Origin: Flavobacterium branchiicola
Lineage (GTDB): Bacteria > Bacteroidota > Bacteroidia > Flavobacteriales > Flavobacteriaceae
Reading direction: 5' to 3'
Length of the DNA: 64,000 bases
Assembly (NCBI RefSeq): GCF_018383905.1
Contig: NZ_JAGYWA010000005.1
Location: 124,001 to 188,000, forward strand
The position numbers and the translations under genes were made by a program. Below, piece after piece: positions 35,546 through 45,420 of the stretch. The first letter of the stretch is position 1. Each line of letters starts with the position of its first letter. Below the pieces are notes generated by a model. That model searched no databases. It was not told where the DNA came from and was given only the letters and a program-made list of their open reading frames with translations.

Positions 35546-36799
35546 ATGGCATTAAGGCGAGTTGTTGTAACAGGATTAGGTGCACTTACTCCTATTGGAA
35601 ATAACATCCAGGAATATTGGAATGCACTTGTGAATGGGGTTAGCGGAGCGGCTCCTATTACATATTATGATACAGAAAAGCATAAAACGAAATTTGCCTG
35701 CGAAGTAAAAAACTTCAATATTGAAGATTACATGGATCGCAAGGAATCTCGCAGACTGGATAAATTTGCTCAATATGCAATTGCTGCCAGTGATGAAGCT
35801 ATTAAAGATGCTGGACTTACAAATGATAATATCGACAAAACTAGAGTTGGTGTTATCTGGGGAGCAGGAATTGGAGGTTTAGAAACTTTCCAGGAAGAAG
35901 TAATTTATTATGCTAAAGGCGATGGAACTCCAAAGTTCAATCCGTTTTTTATTCCTAAAATGATTGCCGATATCGCTCCTGCGCATATTTCTATGCGTAA
36001 TGGCTATATGGGACCAAATTACACTACTGTTTCTGCATGTGCATCTTCTGCAAATGCATTAATCGATGCCTTCAACTACATTCGTTTAGGAATGTGTGAC
36101 GTTATTGTTTCTGGTGGTTCTGAAGCTGCTATTACCATTGCCGGTATGGGAGGTTTTAACTCTATGCACGCTTTATCAACAAGAAATGAAAGTCCTGAAA
36201 CAGCTTCAAGACCTTTTGACGGAACCAGAGATGGTTTTGTATTAGGTGAAGGTGCAGGTGCTTTGGTTCTTGAAGATTACGAACATGCAAAAGCCAGAGG
36301 TGCAAAAATTTATTGCGAAATTGGAGGAGGCGGAATGTCTTCTGATGCATACCACTTAACAGCTCCACACCCGGAAGGAATTGGTGTTATCGCAGTAATG
36401 AAAAACACATTGAAAGATGCAGGAATGAATCCTGAAGATATTGATCACATCAATACTCACGGAACTTCTACTCCATTAGGAGACGTTGCAGAATTAAAAG
36501 CAATTAGTGCAGTTTTTGGCGAACATGCTAAAAACATCAATATCAACTCTACAAAATCAATGACAGGACACTTACTTGGTGCTGCCGGAGCTATTGAGGC
36601 AATTGCTTCAATCTTAGCAATGAAGCACGGAATTGTTCCTCCAACGATTAACCATACTGTTGTAGATGAGAAAATTGATCCATCTTTAAACCTTACTTTA
36701 AACAAACCTCAACATAGAGAGGTAAATGTTGCAATGAGTAACACTTTTGGTTTTGGTGGACACAATGCTTGCGTATTGTTTAAAAAAATTGCTGAGTAA
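35546..36799 (+). CDS. fabF: 3-oxoacyl-ACP synthase II
   Basis: 417 residues with the thiolase-fold catalytic triad: Cys in VSACASSANALIDA (about 166), His in NTHGTSTPLGD (about 305) and His in STKSMTGHLLGAAG (about 343). FabF elongates acyl-ACP by condensing with malonyl-ACP. It starts with ALRRVVVTGLGALTP, the family N-terminus. Confidence 0.97.
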   Translation: MALRRVVVTGLGALTPIGNNIQEYWNALVNGVSGAAPITYYDTEKHKTKFACEVKNFNIEDYMDRKESRRLDKFAQYAIAASDEAIKDAGLTNDNIDKTRVGVIWGAGIGGLETFQEEVIYYAKGDGTPKFNPFFIPKMIADIAPAHISMRNGYMGPNYTTVSACASSANALIDAFNYIRLGMCDVIVSGGSEAAITIAGMGGFNSMHALSTRNESPETASRPFDGTRDGFVLGEGAGALVLEDYEHAKARGAKIYCEIGGGGMSSDAYHLTAPHPEGIGVIAVMKNTLKDAGMNPEDIDHINTHGTSTPLGDVAELKAISAVFGEHAKNININSTKSMTGHLLGAAGAIEAIASILAMKHGIVPPTINHTVVDEKIDPSLNLTLNKPQHREVNVAMSNTFGFGGHNACVLFKKIAE

Positions 36800-36808
36800 T
36801 TTCTGTTT

Positions 36809-37549
36809 ATGAATATTATCAAAAAAATATTTTCTAAATCCCGTTCTCTAGAAGACGGGATTTTTTTTGACACTATTCAGAAAATTCTTGGTTTTAAGCC
36901 TTCAAATATCGAATTTTACCGAAAAGCCTTCACTCACAGATCATCAAATAAGCTTGACGAAGCGGGTCATCCGATAAATTACGAACGTTTAGAATTTCTG
37001 GGAGATGCTATGTTAAGTGCCGTTATTGCTGCACATTTGTTCAACAAAGCACCTAATGGCGATGAAGGTTATTTAACAAAAATGCGCTCAAAAATTGTAA
37101 GCCGTGAACACTTAAACGAACTCGGTAAAGATTTAAATTTGGTGCGTTTTGTAGAAAGCAAAGTTCCTGTGCAACACTTTGGAGAAAATATTCATGGTAA
37201 TATTTTTGAATCGCTTATTGGAGCAATTTATCTGGATAAAGGCTATTCTTATTGCGAAAAATTTATTCAAAAAAGAGTAGTTACACCTTATGTCGATATT
37301 GCAAGACTTGAAGGAAAAGTAATTAGCTATAAAAGCTTAGTTATAGAATGGTGTCAGAAAGAAAAAAGAGTTTTTCATTATGACATTTTTGAAGATAACG
37401 GCATTGACGGACAACGCTTGTTTGGTGTCAAATTAAGCATAGACGATAAAGTAATCGCTAGAGCGCGAGCAACTTCGAAAAAGAAAGCAGAAGAAAAAGC
37501 ATCCCAACGTGCTTATTTTGCATTTCAGGAAAAAATTGACAAGAAATAA
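36809..37549 (+). CDS. rnc: Ribonuclease III
   Basis: 246 residues. The RNase III signature NYERLEFLGDAML (about 59-71) carries the catalytic Glu/Asp; a second set lies in ENIHGNIFESLIGAIYLD. The C-terminal dsRNA-binding domain has ARATSKKKAEEKASQRAYF. It processes rRNA precursors and double-stranded RNA. 9 bases after fabF, so co-transcribed. Confidence 0.96.
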   Translation: MNIIKKIFSKSRSLEDGIFFDTIQKILGFKPSNIEFYRKAFTHRSSNKLDEAGHPINYERLEFLGDAMLSAVIAAHLFNKAPNGDEGYLTKMRSKIVSREHLNELGKDLNLVRFVESKVPVQHFGENIHGNIFESLIGAIYLDKGYSYCEKFIQKRVVTPYVDIARLEGKVISYKSLVIEWCQKEKRVFHYDIFEDNGIDGQRLFGVKLSIDDKVIARARATSKKKAEEKASQRAYFAFQEKIDKK

Positions 37550-37674
37550 TTACAAAATTGCTGTAATTTTCTCAAGGCTATATCGTTTTCGTTTATAAAT
37601 TAACAAAAACATACCGTTTATAGCTATTGATGCTCCGTTAGAAATAGTATATTTACAACTTGATTTTTCATGAC

Positions 37675-38163
37675 ATGGCTATTCATAGATTGGATTTAGA
37701 CGAATTTGACGAAATTGATTATTATTTAATGGCAATTCATACTTCATTAGAAGATTATAGATTGGCCTATTTTATCAATAAAAACCTTCCGATTAACTTA
37801 AGTAAGAGCAAAAACGAGATCCATGCTCAAACAAAAGAAGGCGAGGCAAATTTTTCGAGATTTTATTATTATGATTCTGAAAAGGCTGTTTCATGGAATT
37901 TGATTCAGAATAAAAATGAAATCATTTCCGTGAGTACAAATGATTTCCAGAATTTGTTTTCTAATGAAACAAGTGAGGTTTCTACAACAATTCATTTACT
38001 TCCTGAATTCAAAAAAGTAGATTTTTTCCTGAAAATTGAAAACAGCGAAGAGGCTGTCGATTTTTCAGAAATTCAACAACATTTAAATTCAATAGAAAGT
38101 GTTGCAGCTGTGTATGCTGTTGACACCAATAAAATAAAATCAAAAAACAATCTAATTTTTTAA
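37675..38163 (+). CDS. IPExxxVDY-type family protein
   Basis: 162 residues from the ATG at 37675 (a TTG 15 bases earlier is not supported). The segment LLPEFKKVDFFLKI is a variant of the IPExxxVDY motif that names a small family found between rnc and pyk in Bacteroidota. It has no signal peptide and no catalytic motif. It ends 5 bases before pyk, so the two are coupled, but its role is unknown. Confidence 0.75.
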   Translation: MAIHRLDLDEFDEIDYYLMAIHTSLEDYRLAYFINKNLPINLSKSKNEIHAQTKEGEANFSRFYYYDSEKAVSWNLIQNKNEIISVSTNDFQNLFSNETSEVSTTIHLLPEFKKVDFFLKIENSEEAVDFSEIQQHLNSIESVAAVYAVDTNKIKSKNNLIF

Positions 38164-38168
38164 AAAAA

Positions 38169-39602
38169 ATGTTAACAAACAAGAAAACCAAAATTGTTGC
38201 TACACTTGGTCCCGCATGTAGTACGAGAGAGATTATCAAAGATATGATCGAGGCAGGGGTTAATGTGTTTAGAATCAATTTTTCGCATGCTGATTACGAA
38301 GGAGTAAAAGAGAAAATCGATATTATTAGAGGCTTAAACGAAGAGTTTGGTTATACTACTGCAATTCTTGGTGACTTGCAAGGGCCAAAACTTAGAGTTG
38401 GTGTAATGGAAGAAGGAACAGTTGTTCATGATGGTGATAATATCACTTTTACAACTGCTGAGGATGTTATTGGAACTGCTCAAAAAGCATTCATGAAATA
38501 TCAAAATTTCCCCAATGATGTAAATGTTGGAGAGCGTATTTTGCTTGATGATGGTAAACTTATTTTCGAAATTGTTTCTACAGATAAAAAAACAGAAGTT
38601 GTTGCTAAAGTTATTCAGGGTGGAGAATTAAAATCTAAAAAAGGGGTTAATCTTCCAAACACAAAAATCTCTTTACCGGCTTTAACTGAAAAAGATATTG
38701 CTGATGCTATTTTTGCAATTGAACAAAAAGTAGACTGGATCGCACTTTCGTTTGTAAAAACACCTCGCGATTTACAAGACCTACAAGAATTGATTGCTAA
38801 ACATTCTGATGTTAAAATTCCGATTATTGCTAAAATTGAAATGCCGGAAGCTCTTGAGAACATGGATAAAATTGTAGCTTATTGTGATGGTTTAATGGTA
38901 GCTCGTGGAGATCTTGGAGTTGAACTTCCGGCTCACGAAGTACCATTAGTTCAAAAAGACCTAATCAGAAGAGCAAAAACTGCCAGAATTCCGGTTATCG
39001 TTGCTACTCAAATGATGGAAACAATGATTACAAGTTTAACACCAACAAGAGCAGAGGTAAATGACGTTGCTAACTCAGTAATGGATGGTGCAGATGCTGT
39101 AATGTTGTCTGGAGAAACTGCAACAGGAAACTATCCGGTGCAAGTAATTCAGAGAATGGCACAAATTTGCGAAGCTGTAGAAAACTCTCCGCTTATTCAG
39201 GTTCCACAAAATACACCACAAATTAAAACAAAACGTTTTGTTACTAAAACAGTTTGTCACCAAGCAGCTTTATTAGCAAATGAAATTGAAGCTAAAGCAA
39301 TTTGTACGTTAACAAACAGTGGATATACTGCTTTCCAAATTTCGGCATGGAGACCATCTTCTGCTCATATTTTAGTATTTACTTCAAACAAAAGAATCTT
39401 AACACAATTAAATTTATTATGGGGAGTAAAATCATTCTTCTATGATAATGACGAAAGTACTGATGATACTGTTACAGATGTAAATAGAATTGCAGTTGAA
39501 AAAGGCTATGCTACAAAAGGAGATTATTTAATTAATCTTGCTGCAATGCCAATTAAAGATAAAGGAATGGTGAACACTATGAGAGTATCTGAAATCGAAT
39601 AA
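38169..39602 (+). CDS. pyk: Pyruvate kinase
   Basis: 477 residues. The N-terminus KTKIVATLGPACSTREII, FRINFSHADYEG, the metal/substrate block IPIIAKIEMPEALENM and the signature MDGADAVMLSGETATGNYPV (by parts) are all present. It converts phosphoenolpyruvate and ADP to pyruvate and ATP, the last step of glycolysis. It ends the acpP-led group, followed by a terminator. Confidence 0.97.
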   Translation: MLTNKKTKIVATLGPACSTREIIKDMIEAGVNVFRINFSHADYEGVKEKIDIIRGLNEEFGYTTAILGDLQGPKLRVGVMEEGTVVHDGDNITFTTAEDVIGTAQKAFMKYQNFPNDVNVGERILLDDGKLIFEIVSTDKKTEVVAKVIQGGELKSKKGVNLPNTKISLPALTEKDIADAIFAIEQKVDWIALSFVKTPRDLQDLQELIAKHSDVKIPIIAKIEMPEALENMDKIVAYCDGLMVARGDLGVELPAHEVPLVQKDLIRRAKTARIPVIVATQMMETMITSLTPTRAEVNDVANSVMDGADAVMLSGETATGNYPVQVIQRMAQICEAVENSPLIQVPQNTPQIKTKRFVTKTVCHQAALLANEIEAKAICTLTNSGYTAFQISAWRPSSAHILVFTSNKRILTQLNLLWGVKSFFYDNDESTDDTVTDVNRIAVEKGYATKGDYLINLAAMPIKDKGMVNTMRVSEIE

Positions 39603-39623
39603 TTATATTTCTAAATATCTATA

Positions 39624-39657
39624 AAAAGCCACTTTTAACAAGTGGCTTTTTTATTTT
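39624..39657 (+). terminator. Terminator of pyk
   Basis: AAAAGCCACT (39624-39633) pairs with AGTGGCTTTT (39641-39650), with a following T run. It ends the operon before the 570-base gap. Confidence 0.8.
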
Positions 39658-39924
39658 ATAACGCATTCCAAAACTTTATCGTTGCAAAAAAAAAGCAATA
39701 ACTTCCTACAATAACACATCAAAAAGTCAACTCAAAAAAGAGTCAGATGCTGTTTTTGTATGTTTTTTCCATCAAGAAAAGATCCTTCTTTATATAAATA
39801 ATATACTTTAAATACCCTTTTGTTTATTTTTTTTTTCAAAAAAGCCAACAAAACCTCTTAGTAATTGATAGGTCTCAAACCTTCCAACAAAATACATAAA
39901 CACTTAATATTCAAATTTTTACAC

Positions 39925-39998
39925 TGTTTCATTTTACAATATGAAACATTTTGGTGCAAATTTTAAAATTTTGTTGTTTCATTTTACAAAATGAAACA
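39925..39998 (+). promoter_or_regulatory. Two tandem 24-bp palindromic operator-like sites
   Basis: Palindrome A at 39925-39948 (TGTTTCAT ... ATGAAACA) and palindrome B at 39975-39998 (TGTTTCATTTT, then a 2-base centre, then AAAATGAAACA, perfect 11-base arms) are 50 bases apart centre to centre. They lie 230-305 bases before the first sulfatase and upstream of a -7 box at 40041. Tandem dyads at this spacing are typical activator or repressor sites. The regulator is unknown; the AraC-type protein at 48311 is one candidate. Confidence 0.55.
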
Positions 39999-40020
39999 AG
40001 CTCAGTCCGATAAAACACTA

Positions 40021-40048
40021 TTGTTCGCTTATTTATTAGTTAAATTTG
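40021..40048 (+). promoter_or_regulatory. Probable promoter of the first sulfatase gene
   Basis: TTG at 40021-40023 and TAAATTTG at 40041-40048 (a TAnnTTTG match) are 17 bases apart. The start would lie about 175 bases before the sulfatase ATG and just after the paired palindromes. The rest of 39603-40229 holds no ORF that I can support. Confidence 0.5.
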
Positions 40049-40229
40049 AGAAACCCAACAAAAAGTTAAAAATCGTTTCGTTCCAAATTTGAATTAAAAT
40101 GAATTTGAAACATATCAAAAAAATGCAACATGCTAAAAGATATGTTTTTAAAATATACACGTTCCACATTTATTTTTTTGAATTAATACCACTCATACAT
40201 AACAAGAATTATTAACGAATTTTTTTATC

Positions 40230-41909
40230 ATGAAACAAATCAAATCAAAATGCGGATTTAATAATGCAATTGTAGCATTTGCGTTATTATTTTTTTCGGT
40301 AACTTCTATTACAGCACAAAGTAAAAAACAACCTAATATCTTAGTCCTCTGGGGTGATGATATTGGAATTACCAATATAAGTGCCTATAGTGATGGTTTA
40401 ATGGGCTATACCACACCCAATATTGATCGTTTAGCAAATGAAGGAATGAGATTTCTACATTATTATGGAGAACAAAGCTGTACTGCCGGTCGCGCGGCGT
40501 TTTTAACAGGTCAGCACGGTATTCGTACCGGACTTACAAAAGTAGGTTTTCCTGGTGCGCCAATGGGAATGAGTCAGTTAGATCCATCAGTTGGGGGAAT
40601 CATGAAAAGCTTAGGCTACGTAACAGGTCAATTTGGTAAAAACCACGTGGGTGACCGTAATGAAAGTTTACCAACTGTAAATGGTTTTGACGAATTCTTC
40701 GGGAATCTTTATCACCTGAATGCAGAGGAAGAACCAGAATTGCCGGATTATCCAAAAGATCCTGAATATCTGAAAAAATTTGGCCCAAGAGGTGTTTTAA
40801 AATGTGTAGCAACAAATGTAGACGATGCAACCGTTGACCCTCGCTTTGGGAAAGTTGGAAAACAAAAAATTGAAGATACAGGAGCCCTTACCAAAAAAAG
40901 AATGGAAACAGTAGATGATGAAACATCTGCAGCTGCAATAGACTTTATTAAAAGACAAAGTAGTTCTGGTAAACCATTTTTCTGCTGGTTTAATGCTACT
41001 CGTATGCACCTTCGTACACATGTTAGAAAAGAACACAGAGGCAGATATACTCACGGAGACAGTGAATATATTGATGGTATGATCGAACACGATGAAACTA
41101 TTGGAAGCATCCTAAAAGCATTAGATGATTTAGGAATTGCCGATAATACTATCGTTGTATATTCTACAGATAATGGTCCTCATATGAATACATGGCCTGA
41201 TGGTGCGATGACTTCTTTCCGTTCAGAAAAAAATACAAACTGGGAAGGCGCTTTCCGTGTACCTTGTATCGTAAGATGGCCAGGTCACATTAAACCGGGA
41301 ACAATCACAAATGAATTAATGAGTCATAATGACTGGATTCCAACTTTTTCTTCAATTGCTGGTGAACCAGATATCGTTAACAAACTTTTAAAAGGATACA
41401 GTGCAAACGGTAAAAACTACAAAGTGCATTTAGATGGTTTTGACCAGACTAAATTATTAGAAGGCGGAAAAAGTGTAAGAGACAAATTCTTCTATTCTGA
41501 TGATGACGGTTTATTGGTAGGTATGCGTCAGGGCGATTATAAATATGTATTTGCTGAACAACGTAGTCCAGGTACCATGCAGGTTTGGGCTGAACCATTG
41601 ACAGAATTACGTTTGCAAAAAATATTCAACATATTTCAAGATCCTTACGAAAGAGCTGATATAACTTCAAACACATTCTGGGATTGGCAGCTTAACCATG
41701 TTCAGACCATGTACGGCGTAATGAACGAAGTTTTTGTTTTTGCAGAAACTTTTAAAGACTATCCACCACGTTCATTCCCACCAAGTTTTAATCCAACTAC
41801 GATTTTACAGCAGACTCTAAAAAGCATAAAAGCTCAGGAGTATGTTGAGAAAAATGTGATGCCAAAAATCAAAGAAGAACAAGAGGCAGCTTCAAAAAAG
41901 AAAAAATAA
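40230..41909 (+). CDS. Secreted type I arylsulfatase
   Basis: 559 residues with a signal peptide (about 1-29). The active-site signature SCTAGRAAFLTG gives Cys84 (formylglycine after modification) and Arg88, and Asp43-Asp44 in WGDDIG bind calcium. STDNGPHMNTW holds later metal ligands. It hydrolyses sulfate esters in the periplasm or outside. The modifying enzyme (FGE or anSME) is not in this window. It is the first of two sulfatases in a cluster with a phosphatase and barrel proteins. The natural substrate is unknown. Confidence 0.93.
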   Translation: MKQIKSKCGFNNAIVAFALLFFSVTSITAQSKKQPNILVLWGDDIGITNISAYSDGLMGYTTPNIDRLANEGMRFLHYYGEQSCTAGRAAFLTGQHGIRTGLTKVGFPGAPMGMSQLDPSVGGIMKSLGYVTGQFGKNHVGDRNESLPTVNGFDEFFGNLYHLNAEEEPELPDYPKDPEYLKKFGPRGVLKCVATNVDDATVDPRFGKVGKQKIEDTGALTKKRMETVDDETSAAAIDFIKRQSSSGKPFFCWFNATRMHLRTHVRKEHRGRYTHGDSEYIDGMIEHDETIGSILKALDDLGIADNTIVVYSTDNGPHMNTWPDGAMTSFRSEKNTNWEGAFRVPCIVRWPGHIKPGTITNELMSHNDWIPTFSSIAGEPDIVNKLLKGYSANGKNYKVHLDGFDQTKLLEGGKSVRDKFFYSDDDGLLVGMRQGDYKYVFAEQRSPGTMQVWAEPLTELRLQKIFNIFQDPYERADITSNTFWDWQLNHVQTMYGVMNEVFVFAETFKDYPPRSFPPSFNPTTILQQTLKSIKAQEYVEKNVMPKIKEEQEAASKKKK

Positions 41910-41917
41910 ATAATCTA

Positions 41918-41951
41918 AGAGATTCAGGTTGAAAAACCTGAATCTCTTTAC
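41918..41951 (+). terminator. Hairpin between sulfatase and HAD gene
   Basis: AGAGATTCAGGTT (41918-41930) pairs with AACCTGAATCTCT (41935-41947). Only a short T run follows, so it may attenuate rather than end transcription into the next gene, which starts 19 bases later. Confidence 0.6.
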
Positions 41952-41965
41952 TTAATATAAGAATC

Positions 41966-42982
41966 ATGAGAAAAAATATATACTCTTTGTTTATAGTAGC
42001 TTTGCTTTTCTTATCGTGCAAAAAATCAGATCCTGCAACTTCTTCGACAACAGATAACAAACAAACCGAAGCTACCACAAATGGTGATCCATTGCCAAGC
42101 TGGAATGATGGTACTTTAAAAAGTGACATTATTGCCTACGTAGAGAAAGTAACCAAAAAAGGAAGTCCTGATTTTATTCCGGAAGAAGATCGAATTGCCA
42201 CATTTGATAATGACGGAACGCTATGGGCAGAAAAACCTTATGTACAAGAACTTTTTGCTTTTTACCAAGTTCAAAAAATGGTTGAAGCAAAACCAGAACT
42301 GGCAAAAAAACAACCTTTTAAAGCCGTCATTGAAAAAGACAAAGCTTTTTTTGAAAAAGGAGGAGATAAAGCCCTCATAGAACTTGTAGGCGCAACCCAC
42401 ACCGGAATGACCGAAGAAGCATTTGAAACTGCCGTTAAAGATTTTTTTGCCGGAGCAAAGTATCCGGGAAAAAACGTGCCTGTTAAACAAATTCGTTATC
42501 AGCCACAATTAGAATTATTAACTTATTTACGCGCAAATGGTTTTAAAACCTATATCGTAACCGGAGGAACCATAGAAGTAGTCAGAGCAATATCTCAGGA
42601 CTTTTACGGAATTCCAAAAGATCAGGTTGTTGGAACTTCTTTCAAATACAAATACGATGCAGTTAATAATGCAATACAGCGCGAACCAGCTCTTGATCAT
42701 TTTAATGACAAAGAAGGAAAACCTGTTGGAATCCAGTTGCATATTGGAAAACGTCCTGTCTTTGCCTGTGGAAATGAGGGAGGATCCGGTGATATAGCAA
42801 TGTTGCAATATACGCAGGGAAATAAATATCCATCTTTCCAATTACTGGTAAACCACAATGATTCTATAAGAGAATACAGCTATCAGGAAAAAGACAATGC
42901 TTCCTTAAATGCTGCCGCAAAAAACAAATGGCATGTTATTGACATGAAAAATGACTGGAAAAAAGTTTTTGCGGATCAATAG
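41966..42982 (+). CDS. HAD-superfamily phosphatase lipoprotein
   Basis: 338 residues. Lipobox LFLSC with Cys18. The HAD motif I is FDNDGT with catalytic Asp81 and Asp83, motif II Thr in YIVTGGT, and motif IV acids in GNEGGSGDIAM. A cap region lies between about 95 and 185. A periplasmic lipid-anchored HAD phosphatase of this kind is unusual for the family, which is mostly cytoplasmic. It sits between two sulfatases, so joint removal of sulfate and phosphate from one substrate is a reasonable guess. Confidence 0.85.
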   Translation: MRKNIYSLFIVALLFLSCKKSDPATSSTTDNKQTEATTNGDPLPSWNDGTLKSDIIAYVEKVTKKGSPDFIPEEDRIATFDNDGTLWAEKPYVQELFAFYQVQKMVEAKPELAKKQPFKAVIEKDKAFFEKGGDKALIELVGATHTGMTEEAFETAVKDFFAGAKYPGKNVPVKQIRYQPQLELLTYLRANGFKTYIVTGGTIEVVRAISQDFYGIPKDQVVGTSFKYKYDAVNNAIQREPALDHFNDKEGKPVGIQLHIGKRPVFACGNEGGSGDIAMLQYTQGNKYPSFQLLVNHNDSIREYSYQEKDNASLNAAAKNKWHVIDMKNDWKKVFADQ

Positions 42983-43048
42983 ATTTTAGATTACCATCTG
43001 AATTAAAATTCTACACTTCCTTTACTTTAAACGTATTACTATTATTCT

Positions 43049-43882
43049 ATGAAAAATTATTTTTCAAATACCACCAGAAAAACATGGTACATACTAATCG
43101 TTCTGCTGTCTATTCCATTTTCAATTACTGCACAAGAAGAAGATCATAAACCAGGAAGCAGTCCTCAGGAACTTGCAGATAAACTGGCAAATCCTGTAGC
43201 AAGTTTGATAAGTGTACCACTTCAGAATAATTTAAATTACGGGATTGGTCCTTACAACGGGACTAAATATACCGTTAATGTACAACCCGTAATTCCGTTT
43301 AAATTAAGTGATAATCTAAACTTAATCTCACGCTACATATTCCCTATTGTCGATCAACGAAATATTACGGGACTCAATACGCATGAATTTGGATTAAGTG
43401 ATGCTACTATAACCGCTTTTTTTGCTCCTAAAAGCGAAAAACTGATTTACGGAATTGGTCCGGCTTTTTTAGTCCCAATTGCTACCGAAACGTATTTAGG
43501 AACAGAAAAATTTGGTTTAGGCCCAAGTTTATTAATCATGCATCAGGCACACGGTCTTTCAATTGGTTTTATAGCCAATCAAATTTGGTCTGTAGCAGGA
43601 AATAGTGATCGGGCCGATGTAAACCAGTTTTACACTCAAATGTTTCTTTCTTATAGTTATAAAAGTGGAGCAAGTTTAGGTGTAAATGCCGAAGTGACCC
43701 AAAATTGGGAAGGAAATACAACACTCATTTCCTTAAACCCAACTATTGGCGGAATAACAAAATTTGGAAAACAGGCAGTACAGTTTTCAGTACAACCTTT
43801 AATTCCAATTGTTGGGCATCAAAATATAAAACCAGATTGGGGATTAAGAGCCGTTGTAACGTTTGTATTCCCGGAATCTTAA
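43049..43882 (+). CDS. Predicted outer-membrane beta-barrel protein
   Basis: 277 residues with a signal peptide (about 12-28). The mature chain is a series of amphipathic strands (YTVNVQPVIPFKLSDNLNLISRYIFP, VPIATETYLGTEKFGLGPSLL, by parts) and ends with VVTFVFPES. It resembles the channel-like group sometimes annotated as 'neuromedin U' or phenol-degradation transporter in Bacteroidota; those names carry no proven function. It is the first of three barrels in this cluster. Confidence 0.7.
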   Translation: MKNYFSNTTRKTWYILIVLLSIPFSITAQEEDHKPGSSPQELADKLANPVASLISVPLQNNLNYGIGPYNGTKYTVNVQPVIPFKLSDNLNLISRYIFPIVDQRNITGLNTHEFGLSDATITAFFAPKSEKLIYGIGPAFLVPIATETYLGTEKFGLGPSLLIMHQAHGLSIGFIANQIWSVAGNSDRADVNQFYTQMFLSYSYKSGASLGVNAEVTQNWEGNTTLISLNPTIGGITKFGKQAVQFSVQPLIPIVGHQNIKPDWGLRAVVTFVFPES

Positions 43883-43956
43883 ATATTTGATACACAAATC
43901 AAAATAATACCACGCCCGAAATCTAAGCTTTTTGTTTCCTAAATAAAACAAACGTT

Positions 43957-45351
43957 ATGTCAACTGATTTCAAAGATACCACTGAAAGCAAATTTGATCC
44001 GGTCGCCTCAAAAGCAGAGCGATATGAAAAAGGTAAATCTATTAGAAAAAAAATACCTCTTTCTTCACATCAAAAATGGAGTTTATTTAAAAATAGAAAA
44101 GATCCTGTAGATATTCTCATTCAAACCAGCATCGGAAGAGTAGAAAGTTTACTACCCATTCGATACAGCAGAATGATGGAATCTCCTTTTTCTTTTTTTA
44201 GAGGAGCTGCTGCTATTATGGCGGCAGATTTGGCTCATACTCCAGTTTCAGGAATTAATCTACAACTTTGTGGTGATTGTCATTTAATGAACTTTGGAGG
44301 ATTTGCCACCCCTGAACGCAAATTGGTCTTCGATATAAATGATTTTGATGAAACTTTTCCCGGACCATGGGAATGGGATATAAAAAGACTGGCAACCAGT
44401 TTTGTTATTGCCGGAAGATGGCGAAAATTCTCCAATAAAAACTGTAAAGCATTTGCATGGCATGTTGCAGACAGCTACAAAAGACATATGCTGGAGTACA
44501 GTAAATTATCGGCACTTCAAATTTGGTACGCCGACCTTGATTTGGCTGAACTTATTGAATTAGGTCACGATAAAGAGCTCAAAGAATTTCAGCATAAAAG
44601 AATCAAAAAAGCATCTGAATATACGGCTCATGAAAAAGAATTCGCCAAAATGACGTATCTCGATGGAGCCAGAGCACGCATAAAAGACGATCCCCCTTTA
44701 ATATTTCACCCAACTGGACCCGAAGAAAAACGAATTTTTAAAGAAGGCGAAACAATTCATAAACGATACATCGAATCATTATCTGATGAAAAACAGATTT
44801 TATTAAGCAGATATACACTCCATGATCTCGCTATAAAAGTAGTAGGCGTAGGTAGTGTTGGCACACTTTGCGGAATTAGTTTGCTAATGTCTGCAACCGG
44901 CGAACCTATTTTTCTACAATTTAAAGAAGCCAGACAAAGCGTTTTAGAACCTAACTTAAAACACAAAGGAAAATACACCCATCAGGGCGAACGTATTGTC
45001 ATGGGACAAAAATTAATGCAATCTGCCTCAGATATGTTTTTGGGCTGGACAAATGACGAAAACAACAAATTTTTCTATATCCGTCAGCTTCGGGATGCCA
45101 AAATAAAACCTGTCATTGAAATTATGAAATCCAAGAATATGGAAGACTATGCAAAAGCATGTGGATGGGCGCTTGCAAGATCTCATGCACGTTCTGGAGA
45201 TCCTTCATTATTATCTGGTTACATGGGCGAAACTAATGAATTTGCGGAAGCAATTGCTGAATTCTCGGTTTTATATGCCGAACAAAATGACGCTGACTAC
45301 GATAAAATGCTTAACGCTATAAAAGAAGGAAGACTACCAATATCCCAATAA
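43957..45351 (+). CDS. DUF2252 family protein
   Basis: 464 residues without a signal peptide, so probably cytoplasmic. The DUF2252 signatures are LCGDCHLMNFGGFATPER, VFDINDFDETFPGPWEWDIKRLA (by parts, about 105-145) and GVGSVGTLC. The fold is thought to be kinase-like (APH superfamily), but no activity is established. It lies between two sulfatase genes and shares their direction. Confidence 0.9.
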   Translation: MSTDFKDTTESKFDPVASKAERYEKGKSIRKKIPLSSHQKWSLFKNRKDPVDILIQTSIGRVESLLPIRYSRMMESPFSFFRGAAAIMAADLAHTPVSGINLQLCGDCHLMNFGGFATPERKLVFDINDFDETFPGPWEWDIKRLATSFVIAGRWRKFSNKNCKAFAWHVADSYKRHMLEYSKLSALQIWYADLDLAELIELGHDKELKEFQHKRIKKASEYTAHEKEFAKMTYLDGARARIKDDPPLIFHPTGPEEKRIFKEGETIHKRYIESLSDEKQILLSRYTLHDLAIKVVGVGSVGTLCGISLLMSATGEPIFLQFKEARQSVLEPNLKHKGKYTHQGERIVMGQKLMQSASDMFLGWTNDENNKFFYIRQLRDAKIKPVIEIMKSKNMEDYAKACGWALARSHARSGDPSLLSGYMGETNEFAEAIAEFSVLYAEQNDADYDKMLNAIKEGRLPISQ

Positions 45352-45420
45352 AAAACACAAAACCTTTTTATTTTGAAAGAAAAAACCTACATTTATATTT
45401 TAAACCCAATTTTATACATT

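Noticed and set aside
39925..39998. Sigma-54 promoter next to the paired palindromes
   Set aside because: The arms resemble enhancer-type sites, but no TGGCAC-N5-TTGC element was found before the sulfatase.
39603..40229. Small gene in the gap before the first sulfatase
   Set aside because: No frame with a ribosome site or motif was found; the gap holds only the terminator, the palindromes and the promoter.
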